Part shown: in pieces, positions 15,201 to 28,500 of the stretch
Position numbering within the stretch: position 1 is the stretch's first letter
How the letters are laid out: each line of letters opens with the position of its first letter
Source: Strix aluco
Lineage: Eukaryota > Chordata > Aves > Strigiformes > Strigidae
Direction: 5' to 3'
Assembly: GCF_031877795.1 (NCBI RefSeq)
Contig: NC_133971.1
Span: 11,386,325-11,450,324, forward strand
Length of the DNA: 64,000 nucleotides
Made by a program: the position numbers and the translations under genes
The notes under the pieces: model-generated
What the model was told of the DNA's origin: nothing
Databases searched by the model: none
The model's input: only the letters and a program-made list of their open reading frames with translations

Positions 15201-16750
15201 TGGAGCTAATACATCTTTCCACTTGCTTTCAGAAAGTTAAAGGAACTCAAGGGGCAAAACTGGCAGGACAAAGGAACTTCAGCCTCAGATGATAATTTGG
15301 ACGCTGTTACGGTGCTACACCAGTGCAGAGGGAGCCTAAGGAGAAGCATACCTGGTACTTATGGCTGAATGTCAAGAGCAAAGATGCCATTACCTCTTCA
15401 TGTGCTCCCTAGCCCAGAAATAAAAATGCTTCACCAGCATCCTGTGTAGCTATTAATATTCATAGACTTAATGGGAAGTAGCTAGTCCTGCTGAGTGGTA
15501 GACAGATGAAAAAGGTGGATCTATGGGATTTTCCACATGTTTTTCTCTGGGATTTCTTAAGTGAATTTAATAATTTCTGCCCAGATCTGAAAAGATAGAA
15601 GAACGACTAAGTTGAGATAACTGACACATGGGCTACTTCTGCTTATTATGGATGTTTGGTTGTTTACTGGCATTCCTCTCATTCCTCTTATTTCTCAATT
15701 TTTACTGTAAAGCTCCTTTACTATAATGGGAAGAATTCTTCTGGTGGCATTAGTGTGTTATTTTTATTGCAGCAGGTGGCTAAGACCTGCTAAAGAACAG
15801 CCATTACCCAAATTAGAAGAGCATTTTTACTGACTTGCTAGACACTTGTTTAAAACAGAAATAGCACTAGAATAACAGAGAAGAAAAATTGCTTTGAGAT
15901 GTGAGCAATTATGAACAAAGAGTAAGTGATGGGGTGAAAATTAAGTATCATTTTCCTCTGCTCTCATACACATGCAGTCATGAAGTTTTTTTTTTTTTTT
16001 TTTTTCACCTTCTACATATTCCATTTCTCTGCTCTCAGAAACACAATACCGTACTAATAGTAAAAGAAAGTACTATATCCTCATCTCTGGCCTGCAGCAT
16101 TCAGGCTTCCTAACACCTCCAAAATTTAGTTAGAGTTAAGTTTGTAAATCCTTTTAAATTACTTTTAAAATACATGCCTAGAATGAGGAAGGAGTCAGTT
16201 AATATCCCAGCAGAATATCTGAGGACTTACAAAACTGGCATCTCAAAAGTAACTGTTTTGTGCAGTCTATATTCAGAAACACAAGCATTAGTTTAAACTC
16301 CTTTCTTACCCAGAAGGTAGCTCTGACGATCCCAAAGAAAAAACAACTTGTACTATATACAAAAAATAAACCATGCAGAACATACACCCTGCCTGTAGTC
16401 TGCAGTTTAAACTCATTGGTTAAAAAACATTAGTCATTTTATTAGCATGAGCGACTGACAATAGAAAAAGCAAAAAAAGTTCTATACCTAGACATAAAAA
16501 AATTCTCTACCTCTGAAATTTCAAATCAGTGCTATTGTCTAAGAGCTTAAAAGCATATGAAAAAGCCAATACTTGCATATTGCTGATCTTACTTTAAAAA
16601 TCAAAGTCAGCATACCGACATGATTCTTTCAATTTCCCATCCATTTTTAATCGAAAATGCAGTTTCTGCAAAGCCCTTCAATCCCCTGTTCAGAAAATAA
16701 TCTATTGTTCTAGTCTGGGATTTTGGTGGAAACAAAAAGTAGATGTCAAG
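3277..16750. other. Long flanking stretch, no gene recognised
   Basis: About 13.5 kb of AT-rich sequence without CpG clusters. Open frames of up to 152 codons occur (5188-5607 plus, 5581-5961 minus, 12133-12591 plus). None shows a domain, a repeated motif or plausible splice partners, and the local composition does not change at their ends. A T20 tract sits at 15986-16005, and a near-palindrome of T- and A-rich halves around 10086-10108. The region may hold distal enhancers of ZSWIM6, but nothing in the bases alone proves that. Confidence 0.55.
15986..16005. repeat. T20 homopolymer
   Basis: Twenty consecutive T. There is no SINE or LINE body next to it that would make it a retroposon tail. 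Confidence 0.9.
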
Positions 16751-16862
16751 TTTCAAGTCAACCCGGTGCTATTCGCACTTCTTGGATCCCACGCCTGGCA
16801 CTCTTGGTATTCCCTGACGGATCCACCTCCCGCCTCCGCCCCTCCCAGCTGGAGGGTTGCAT

Positions 16863-16882
16863 TGCATCATGGAAAATGTAGT
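16863..16882 (-). promoter_or_regulatory. ZNF143/Staf-like promoter motif
   Basis: On the minus strand the bases read ACTACATTTTCCATGATGCA. This is close to the known ZNF143 (Staf) site built from ACTACA, a CCCA-like core and ATGCA. The usual CCC core is TCC here, so it is a variant. Such sites usually lie within a few hundred bases of a transcription start. A GC box-like stretch (CCGCCTCCGCCCCTCCC, about 16830-16847) lies just upstream, and a consensus splice donor follows about 110 bases downstream on the plus strand. Together this suggests a minor promoter about 1.6 kb upstream of the main ZSWIM6 start. Confidence 0.5.
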
Positions 16883-16884
16883 CT

Positions 16885-17370
16885 AGCTGGGTAAACCAGC
16901 CCACCTGAATGGAGACACTAGGCACTCAAATCACGGCTTCTGCGTTGCATGCTAGCAAGTGCTGTTCATTGTCAAATCCAATACAGATGAGTAAGTATTG
17001 TTTTCAGCTGTGAGTCGCCAAAAATGCCATTTCCAAGATAAAGTTCCAATATATTTCATTAATTAAAAATATTGTTCTAAAATGATGCATCAAAGTCTCT
17101 CTCCATAGGAAAGGCAGTATCAGCTTTAATTGCTAGCCCTGATCCTTATTGTATGGTATTTTTGCAATATTTTACATTAGCAGCGTGGCTGTAATTAAGG
17201 CCAGAACGCCTTGCTACAAGCAGGGGTAGCATTTGGTATTTCCTCAGTGCTGTGCAGGAGTCCGATATCCTCAGCCTGCCCCTGCGCTTCATCTTCTTTT
17301 TTTTTTTTTTTTTTTTTTTGTTTTCTCCAGGAAGGCCATTTAATTTGCGGAGACGGTACGATCACGAACG
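16885..17370 (+). ncRNA. Candidate spliced upstream non-coding transcript (two small exons)
   Basis: Putative exon A ends at 16990 before a donor with full GTAAGT (16991-16996). Putative exon B begins at 17331 after a very strong acceptor: T23 at 17297-17319, then GTTTTCTCCAG ending at 17330. A GTATGT donor at 17371 could close exon B after 40 bases. If the 340-base intron is removed, an ATG at 16987 opens only an 18-codon frame, so the transcript would be essentially non-coding, either a lncRNA or an alternative 5' leader. The start near 16885 is a guess from the ZNF143-like motif. No transcript evidence is available here. Confidence 0.25.
17297..17319 (+). repeat. T23 tract, part of a candidate polypyrimidine tract
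   Basis: Twenty-three T followed by GTTTTCTCCAG. It may be simple sequence, but its place directly before an AG makes it a textbook splice acceptor on the plus strand. Confidence 0.7.
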
Positions 17371-18261
17371 GTATGTCTTTTAACGAACAGAGTAACAGAG
17401 GAAGAATCCGTTCGACTTTACGCTCTACTGCAACTGCACCGCCTGCTGAAAATGAACCGGGACAGATGGCCGGCGCCGGCCTTTCCACAGAGCCTCTCCG
17501 ACACCGAGGCGAACGCGACGCCTTGATTGCGTCAAACTGACTCACCGCGGGTCTGTGGCGCCCAGCCCTCCACCTTGGGCTACCGGAGCCGTTCCAGGCC
17601 GGACCGGACCATCTGCGGAGGGAACCGGTCGCCGGCACCTGGCGGCGGGGCCGCACACCCGCCCGCGGCGCGCCGCCGGGCCCGCACGCGCCGGCCGCCC
17701 GCGGCCCAGCGGCCGGGCTTACCGTATGCCCTCTAATAAAGGGGAAAAATAATAATAAAAAACATTGGGGCGCATCTCACTGAGGTACCTCACGGGCTTG
17801 TTGCGGGCACGCGTGGGGGCACCCGCCCAAGCTCCTGCGCCAGAAGCTTCGCCCATTTCAGCCCGCCTCTGGGACCGCAGCCCAGGCCTTTCCCCCGTGT
17901 GGGCACCTCCTACCTGCCCTTCGAGACTCCCCCGCCGCAGCTCTCTACTCCCGTGGAGACCCGGCGAAAAGCGGGCGTTGCTCTGCAAAACCCCCCCCCT
18001 CCCCGGCAACGTGCGGGGCGCCGGGGCCGTGCCGACCCCCGCCTCCGCGCGGGCGAGGGCATCCGCCTCAGCCGTTACCGTATTTTCCGGCTGCGAGGCG
18101 CGGCCGTCCCCGCCCGGCGGCTTTCCCGGCAGAGGTGACCGGGTTGAGGCCGCGGCGGCCCCGCCCCCGCATTCCATTCCCTAGATGGTGGCGGAGAGGG
18201 GCGCCGCCGGCCACGCCCCCTTTCCCACCACGCGCGCGAGGCGCGCCCGGGCCTGCGCGCG

Positions 18262-19336
<1,075 letters not shown>

Positions 19337-20154
19337 TAATGCGGGGCCGGGCAACTTCCTCCGCCGGTCTCCTCCCCCTCGCACCCAGGACACGGAGTAA
19401 CTCCCTTGCTCCGTGACACGGCTGCGGCCCCCGGCGCCGGGCGGGCCGTCCCTCGCCTGTCCCTTTAACTCCCCCCTGCCCCCCCCCCGCATCGCACCGC
19501 ACCGCGCCGTGCCCGCTCCCGGTAATCCAGCCCGTGTAATCCCGTTTGGCTCTGCCCCCTCCCAGCGCCCACCCCCGGTAATCCGGGTCATCGCTTTACC
19601 CTGAGCCACAATAGCGAGGAGATGCCTCCCCCCATCCCGGGGGGGACCGCCAGTGGAAATGAATCAGCAGAAGGGCGGCTGGCGGGGGAAGGAGCGGGGG
19701 GGCGGGATGTGCCGCCGTCCAAAATAAAGACATAAGAGCAGTGCGAGACCCCGGCAGCGGGTGTGCGGCGGGGGCGGGGGGGGGAATCCGCGAACAAAGG
19801 CATTTCTAGGGCAGCGGCGGCGAGCAGGAGGGAGGGGGCGCGATCCGCCCCGCCTGGGGGGGATATGGGGGGAGTGCTTTGGGATGAATCGCTTCGTGAC
19901 AAGGGGAGGGGGGGGGGGGCGGCGGCGGCGAGGAGCGCTACTCTTTCTCCTCCTGGAACAATACCCCCTCCCTCCTCCTCTTCCTCGCTCCGCCGCCTGC
20001 CGCTGCTCTTCACCCGCTGCGGGTGTCTCTGGTTAACTCCTCCCCGCCTGTGTTTAAAGGGCTGCAGAGCTGGGTACCCCCCCACACTTTAGGGGGTCTG
20101 TCTGCCGGGGGCGGCTTCTACCCATTTGGGGGAGCGGCTCCCAGCAGACAGGCG

Positions 20155-20180
20155 CCCCCCCCCCCCCCCCCCCCCCCCCC
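20155..20180. repeat. C26 homopolymer
   Basis: Twenty-six consecutive C near the downstream edge of the main CpG island. The true length may be uncertain because such runs sequence poorly. Confidence 0.85.
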
Positions 20181-23100
20181 GCGCCGGTGGGTGATGCTCT
20201 TTGTGCGACCCGGCCACTTTGTTCTCATTTTCATGTTTATTTGTGTCCTTCCACCCCCCCACCCTCCCACCCCCAGTTTTCTGTCGCTTCCCCTCCTCCT
20301 CCCCCGAAAAGGGGAAGCCAGACAAAAGAGGCTGCTGCTCGCCTTTTGTTGGCGGCGGCGGCTCGGGGTGTGTTTGGGGGGGACGTCGGGATCACCCCTC
20401 CACCCTCCCCCAAAACCTCGATCCTGCCAGCGGGAGGGCAGCTTGCAAACGTGCCATCAGTTTTTTTTTTTCCCGAAGGGAAGCCGTGTCCCTACACCTA
20501 GGCTTAGTGCCCTTCCCTTCTGCCTAGGGGGACTTCAGTCTTGTTTTTTTAATTTTTTTTTTTTTTAAATCTAATTAACTTTCTGTAAGTTTTATCTTTC
20601 GACTTTCTCTTTCCAAAAGTCTGAGGCACATCTGTGGCTCCTCAGGACTGGCAAAACCAGAAGTAGGGCTTTTTTAGTTTGGTTGGCAGTGCTGAGATTA
20701 TTTTTTTTTTCCTTTTGCTTGCACTTGATTCTGTTTGCAAGAGATGAGGAATGACAGGAGTGCACATAGGGAGGGTTTCTTGGCTGATTACATTTAAGCC
20801 AGGAATTCACTGTGAAAATAAAGCCAAGGGGCGATAAATAAAAGATGCAATCTTCTCTAGGAGACAGACACCCAGCGTGGGCTTTGCTTCACTTGCTTTC
20901 AGCACTGGAATAGGCCTCAGTGAGTAGTTGTGAAAGAAAAAAAAGTAACTTTTTGTATGGCTTCAAAAGGGGGGGGGGCACTGAGTAATGTTGGCAAGGG
21001 TCAATGTGAAGAAAGAAAATATGCATAAATACAACTGAAGTGTTGACTGCTGCTACTGGAGCCCTTAAATGCATTCCAAACAAGTGCTATACCTGCTGCT
21101 GAAAATACATTTGCTTTGTGTTTTGGTTTTTGTTGGTTTTTGTTTTTTTTTTTTCTCCAACCTTATGTGAGCCTCTTTTGGAAGGCTGCACAAAAATAGT
21201 AGTGAAAGCTGGTGATATGAAACATGTCAATTGTTTTGACAGAGGCCTTTGGCTTGCCTGGAGAGGGAGTCGTGGAGCATTTGGGTAGGCTGGGTCTTGC
21301 TGTAGGAAAGTTCTTGTGTAATTTGGATAGGTAGCTGTGTCATTAGGGCCGGCAAGATATTCCTTGTGAAGCAGAAAGGTTCAGCTATTAAAGCCAATTC
21401 AAGTGGAGTGAGTTACACTGGGTGGAGAATGGAATTGGTTCCATATAATACGGCTGAATATGTAGCATTGAGGAAAACTTAACATTGAGTTTATGTAAGT
21501 GCATGTTTTGTGACCATATAAATGTGAACTTATGTTCTTTGCGGTATGAGTAATGGAAATTCTGTAAATGTTTACTATTGTACTATGGAAAAGTGCTGTT
21601 ATTGGACAAAGTACATTTCATTACATATCGGTTCTAACAGCCTTACTTGTAACCCTAAGTATTAATATAAACAGGGAATACAGGATTTGATTTCTGAGGG
21701 AGGTGCATAAATTTCAGTTCAGTGATAGTTAAATGGAACTGTTTGCTTCTGATTTCTACTTTTTTTTTTTTTTTCAGTCTAGCCCTGAATAAACAATTTT
21801 ATCATGGCAACTGATTTCAAGTGGGAGAATTTCAAAAACCTTGTGTCTGTGTTCTGCTAAAAATCTTCATGGTATCCTGCTTTGTGCCCCCCAACTTCAT
21901 CTCATGTGTCTGATGAAAAGAAAGTCCTAAATAAAAGGAAGATGACACATTAGTGATATGCACAAATAATGTTCTTAATAATCAAGCAGTAAAGTTGTCT
22001 GCTAACCTATTTTGAAGTTGAATGATACTGTCCTAGCATAATAATTAGCATCACTTAATTTTGAAAGATCTTTCTCCAAGGAAGTTGGCTTCAAAATCTC
22101 ATTTGCATGTTATTTATTGATGTTTTTATAGCTTTTTGATATGTTTCAATTTAGACATGAAGGATCTTAATTTTGGGGTTATTTTAAAAAAAGTACAGAG
22201 TGCAGGCTCCTAAAGCAAACCTTTTCAACTGCATAAAACAGAGCTTTTCTACCATACATGTTTTTCATTTATTTCAAACCAAGTATTTTTAGTAAAAATT
22301 GCAGTCTAAACATGAAAGCACTATGTGAGTAAATACAACAATCTGGAAGGAAAATTAGAAATTGTGTTTCATTTGGCCAAATTTGTGAAGATGCCAGGAG
22401 CGAGCAGACAGTTTTAGATGGTGAAGTGTATATTTGGTTTCTGAGGTTAGTCCTGAATTAGTATACAGTACTGTATTGTCGTCACAGCTGTGGCTGTCAA
22501 GGTTAGGAAGAGGTGTGATCCCTCAATAGCACAGTTGACCTGGCGAGAGCCCTTAATGCAGCTATTCTAGGAGAAGAAAAAAAACCCTGTGCCTCTGCTG
22601 GTATGACTCTTCTTGCTTGGGGAAAGACCGAGATTGCCTTTGCTGTAGTGCTGTAAAGCTCGTCTTTGTTTGCTGTAGCTGCATCCACATTAGAAGTAGT
22701 TGAAGTGTTTTTTTGATATGTCATATAAGTACTCCTGGAGTATCCTTGTATGTCTGTAATTTGAGGTCGATTTGTCTTTGTTGCATAGACCCTGCTTGCT
22801 CATACAGGCCTTCCTTTAAGGCGTTACAGTCCTTTCCATGGCAGCATGAGGCTTTGTAATCACAGTAGTCATGCCTCTTAGGTATGAATGGCAAGGGAGT
22901 GAGTTGGAGGGAAGAGACTCCTAAGGAAGGAAAATAATGTAAAGAATTAATTGACTGGCACTTACCATAGCTCTAGAATTTAATGTTAATATTGTGAGCT
23001 AGAGAACTGCCTTGTCTGTGGAAGAGGGTTTAGCCAAACAGCCGTCATCAGTGTGAAGCTGCAGGCTAATTTCTCTGAAGCGCTTCAGTGGTATGTGATC

Positions 23101-23300
23101 AGGGGGATGTAACCAATATACTTTTTAGAGAGAAACAAAGTAAAATTTCTCGAGTGTAAAATAATGGTTGGAGATCTCTGGATGTTTCTTTCATTGGTTC
23201 TTAAATAAAGTTAAAGACTTGTGTCTTTTTTTCCCAATTTTATTTCAATGAGAAGTATTTATCTTCTGACTCAGAAGTGCTTTTATCATCTATTCCCCCC

Positions 23301-23334
23301 TTTTCATTTTTTCTTTTTTCTTTTTTCTTTTTTT
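23301..23334. repeat. (T6C)n pyrimidine tract
   Basis: Repeated units of about six T and one C form a pure plus-strand pyrimidine stretch apart from one A. I see no splice acceptor context with conserved coding sequence after it. Confidence 0.7.
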
Positions 23335-25500
23335 AAATATGAACTAAAAGTTGGTGATTGCCATTTTTTTTTTTCACCAGGAAGAGGAGAAAGCTTTACA
23401 AGACCATATTGGTAACTACTACATGTAATTCTGGTGGAATGTGTATTGTAGTCAGCAAATTTCAGATCCTTTTAATGGATGATGATTCCAGTTAATAATT
23501 TTTTGTTCTTTCTAGCCATCTGTACTCAAAATAACATGAAATTGTGGAACAGGTAAAACAAACGTAATTTGTCTTTTTCAAGGTTTAGTTGAGTGCCAAC
23601 AGTATAATGTGAAACACCTTTCTGTTGGTACAACCACACCAAGTATTTTATTAGCAAAGCCGGCACAAATGTTTTTGTGCTGTGACTTGAAATGCACCTT
23701 TTAGGAGACATGATGATCTTCACTGATGCATGCAATATATACCTAATTGTTGATGAGGCCTGTAGGACACAGGGATTTAGTAAAAAATTTGTATTTAATG
23801 CAAGTAACGCTAAGTTGCATGACCAAATGAAGGCTGTCATTTGTGGAGAGGCAAGCACTGTTTTTTGCCTTAATTTCTTGATGTCCCGTGATACCAAATT
23901 GTCCTGGTATGTATAGTGAACTTTTTCCAAGAGGAAAAGGTTTTGTTGAACTCTGCCTGTTTAAGGAGGAGAAGTTTATCTGCTGACATGCCAAAGGAAC
24001 AAGCATGGTTTCTTCTGCAGTCAGCCTGATGCTGGGGTTTGGTTAGGAATGTATGACTAAAACAAGTAATCCAAAATTTGTTAATACAATATTGTGGTAG
24101 GGGAGTAAACAAATTATATCTGACTTTTTGCTGGACTTTTTTTTTACTTAGTTCCAAGACTATTAGTCTTGGGAAAATATCTTCATTGATTCCAGTTTGT
24201 TTGCTTTAAGAAATAACTACCAATATTTTCAAGTTCTGTAACAGAAACAAGTAAACTAATTTTTAAATATTTCTTCCTGAAAGGGAGACATCTGAATGCA
24301 TTCCAGTTTCCTTGTTAGATTTGGAATGCAATGCGTTAATTAGGGAATGTTCAAGCTATTTTCAGTGTGTGTGCTCTGATGTACTGTCCTTGACCTTGAA
24401 TAATTTCTTCGGAAACCCTAAAAGGGAGGGAAAAGAAGGAAAAAAACTTTCGTTCAAGAACAGATCGCTACATGCGGAAAACTTTGTAAATTGGCTCCTG
24501 CCTTTTTTCAGTCTTTCTAAAAATACCTAATCTGGATTTCCAGAGAAAGTAAGCATTTTACATGATTTCACAATACAAAAATAAAACTTTATATTAGCTT
24601 TCTATGTAATTATTAATAGTAGGATAAATGTAATAGGGCGGTGTCAGTACTGCTCTAGAATTTATTTAGTTTTTAAGGAGAAAATGAATTGTAAATCACT
24701 TCCCATCACAGTTTTAAGACAAATAGTCTTCTTTTCTATAAAAGTGTTATATTAGGTTGACCTAACTAATCTTTTCGTTGTTTTACATCAGTTTTCCTGT
24801 TTTTCCTGTTTCATTTTTCCTCTAACTTCAAGGCTTTCATCACTTCCAAGAAAACAGTTTTCATTTTCAAAGCTTGCTTTCTGTTTTAGAAAGTGATTCC
24901 ATCTCTGTATATGATCAGATGTTTTGGTATGTAGTAATTCTTGAATTTGAGCCAGTTGTCATGCCAGCAACTGATGCCTGCGCATGCTCGCTCTCTCTCT
25001 GTACTCTAACTTTCAGAGATAAACAAATAATTAAAAGCAAAATCTGTGTGTGAGGGTAGGCTGGAACTATTTGAAAGTCAGCGTTGGATAAACGGGTTTC
25101 CTTAAAAATCAGTATCTAGTTGCTGCATTTTGCCATATCATTTGTCTTTTTAATGAACCTGTTAAAACTGAACCCTTATATAAGACACTGGTAAGATTCT
25201 AATTTACAAAATATAATTGAGTGAAAAGTATATTATAATGTACAGCAGTTTTTACAGGTGAAGGATAAAGTATATTAGATGTCATTCTGTAAGATATGTC
25301 TGCACGGGTTCAATTTTAATATCACCTACTGTGTAGCTAATCTAGTTATGTCAAGACAAATTGTGAAGTTTAGTAGTGTAACAAAATGAGTGCAAAGTTA
25401 TGGTAGGATAGGGATGCAGCTGACATCCCTTAACTTGCTTTCTCTTTAGCTGGTTTTCTTTGGGGATTAGGTGGGAGAATTTACTGCATCTTTTACACTG

Positions 25501-25523
25501 CCCCCCCCCCCCCCCCCCCCCCC
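25501..25523. repeat. C23 homopolymer followed by A-rich tract
   Basis: Twenty-three C run directly into an A-rich segment (25524-25538). The surrounding DNA is AT-rich, so the run is not part of a CpG island. Confidence 0.85.
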
Positions 25524-28500
25524 AAAAAAGAAAAAAAAGGCAACAAAAATACCCAAAGAAAAGACGAAAAGAGACCGCACTATTTTAACTGACAAAAGCT
25601 ATCCTAATTTATGAATATGCTGTCTGTGACAGGAACTAATTTGAAATTTTAGAAAGCTTTCATGTGCAACAAGGGTACAGATTTAATGTGAATTCTGATT
25701 GCCTGGAATGCAGTCAGCCTGACAGCATGTGAATACTTGAGTACTGTCCAACAACTGCACTTGTTCTGGGAGATCTGTCCCCTTGAACTTCCAGTTTTTC
25801 CTCTCTGTTTACTATCTAAGACTACCTATGTAAAATGCTTCTCTCAGCTGGATATGTATGCAGCCCTTGACATGGCTTCATAACCTTCTGTGACCTGGAT
25901 CACTGGAGATGTCGTCTGGTACTGTACGCTGGTTTGCATTCTCTTAGCTACATGCCAATTACCATGATTTATGTGATGCCCTTGCAGTGCATTACAGTGC
26001 TATCTCCTGACGAAGTAGCAATATGCAGTCTTTGTTGCCTTGGCCCCGTTATTGAAGACCAGGAAGTCTAGCAAATGTGTGATGTAAGTCACTATCTTAA
26101 AATAGTTTTTTCTGACTTAATTCTGCAAATGTGCTAATAGACCAGAGGAGTGTAGCCTTCTAATAGTAACTACAGTGTAGAGAATTCCTTTGTGGTTAAG
26201 TCAGAACTGATAAAAGGCCTGCAGTACGAGCTGAGCAGTCCTACAAAAGACTTTCTGGTTTAACACAATCCAGTATAAACTGAAGTGTCTTCTAATGTGG
26301 GCTTTTTACCAACACTTTATTAAACCCTTCTGAAAAATGAAAAACAAATTATGAGAGAGGAATCTTTTACAGTGTTTAAAGTATATTTTAAGGTAATTGT
26401 GATGCACACCATCACACACTTAATAAAAAAAATCTTAAGCTCTCCTTTTTAATTTTTTCTTCTGACCCTCTATTCCTTGTTGCAAGTGAGTGCATTTGAC
26501 AGTCTTGAAATGTCTGGAAATTTTTCCTTTGGAAATGCATGGGCAATGGCTCAGAAGGTCTGACGTTAATTGGAATGATGCAGTAAAACCTGTCAATAAG
26601 TTTAAACTCACGCTAGTAGAGCTAGCTGATCACATAAATCGAAAGCTCGTTTACTGAATTAATGTGTTAAAAATTCAGGTGACTTACCTTTTGTCCTGCT
26701 TTATTTAACAATGTGCCTGTTTACATAAGTCATCTTTCATTGTTAATTGGTGTCAGACCTTTAATATGTTATGGGATTGTTGGAAAAATAAAGTGGGGGG
26801 AAATGGCATAATAGAAAGAAATTTCACAGAAATAGGCTTTAATGTATATCTTTATCATGTCTGGTTTTTTTCTGGACAAAAATTAATTGCATTCAAACAA
26901 TTGTTTTAAAGGCTGGGAAAATCAAACGTTGCATAGCTGTATGACTTTTAAGAAATGAGACACTTTGTTGTATGCATGCTAAATTTAACTGCTAAGTGGT
27001 TACTAACAGCCTGTAGTAATGCAAATACAGTACAATGACTGTGCAGGAATTGTGCAGCTGACTACAATGTTTAATTTATACTGACTAATGAAATAAAGAA
27101 CATTTGACCATAGAGGTACTTAAAAGTTGATAAACTGTTTTATAAAGTGTGAGACAAATTTACAATCTGTAATAGAGGATCAAGTTTGCATGCATTCTAA
27201 TTATTTTTGTATTTTTAAACTTGTGCTAAGAGCAAGGTTTTGAGTTAAAGTCTTTTACCGGCACTGGCTGTCTCAGATTTGTTTTCTTATGCTTCAAATT
27301 TGACTCTTCCTTATTTTATACTAGTGGCCTGCCTTCTCTCTGCATAGCAGTATTCAGCTATGTGTGCAAGGCTTAGTGGCAGCACAAGCTCTCTTCAGCA
27401 AATCAGCTTCTAGCTTACCCTTGTCAAGAGCAGCTGCTGAGCTTTATATTAGTATTTAATTTATGCATTCAGCTTTGATGTTCTGACTGGCCTAAAGTTT
27501 GTGGAACACCAATCCATATTCAGTGATTAATGATGGGATTGATAGTGCATTATGGAAAGTAAATAAATGCAGATAGTATGGTCTTCAGGGTTTTATATGC
27601 TTGGTGGTTGGCCATTTTTGTCACTTACCTGCAGCTTTGGCTATGCAAGGACGACAGATAAAACATCTGTGTTAAGAATTCATTAACAAATAACATCTAC
27701 ACATAATCTTCCTGGAATCTTCTGGAGAACGTGAGCAACTCAGCAAAGTTAAGAGGAGAACCTTACAGTAAGCTATTGATTACTCACACAGCAGTTGCCT
27801 CAGTGAAGCATTTATTTTGCTTCTCCTGTTTGTGGAATACAGTGCACTGCTTTGGGAGGGTGAAAAGTAGTTTTAGTAAAACACTTGTTTGCATATTTAC
27901 AAAGCTGGCCTCATTGACCACGTTAAACATGGCATGTGCTTCTTCAAGACAATTCTGCTGAGTCTGCTGATTTTAAAAGTTCAAGAACAGCGTAAGATCG
28001 ATAGTCTAAATGAATCGTTTAACACATTAGCTAAAGAAAGAAAACCTGGAATGTTTTTATTCTGAAATACTGTGTTATGACCAGTGACAACTAGGACAAA
28101 TGGCTGTGCTGCTGCTATTGTACATGCAAAATGAGTCTCAGTTCCTCCATTGATTTAGGATGTAAACTGAAACCTTGCAAACTGACTACAATTAGTGTCT
28201 TGGGGATAAAACATCAAGTCCATTATATTCCGTGTCTGGATTTAGTGTAGCTGTATTACAAAGAAGTCTGAAACTTCAATTTTGCTTCTTCTAGAGCAGA
28301 GGGATGAGGATGACCTGAAATGTGTAGCTGTTTTTTAGCTTTTTGTTATTGCAAGCCACGATACATGAGAGTGCCATCATACAGCTTTCCTGGTCAAATC
28401 TAAATGCATGAATTAGAGGTGATTTTAGCTAAATGTGCTACTAATGCATGAATGAGAAGCAGTGACTAGGAATGGGACTTGATATAACAGATGTCATGGC

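Noticed and set aside
1-17000. A second gene such as SMIM15 or NDUFAF2, the upstream neighbours in mammals
   Set aside because: None of their protein segments as I know them appears in any frame of the window.
19588-20568. Several 90-180 codon frames on both strands in the downstream half of the CpG island
   Set aside because: Low-complexity Gly/Pro/Arg translations caused by GC-richness; no domains and no splice or start context.
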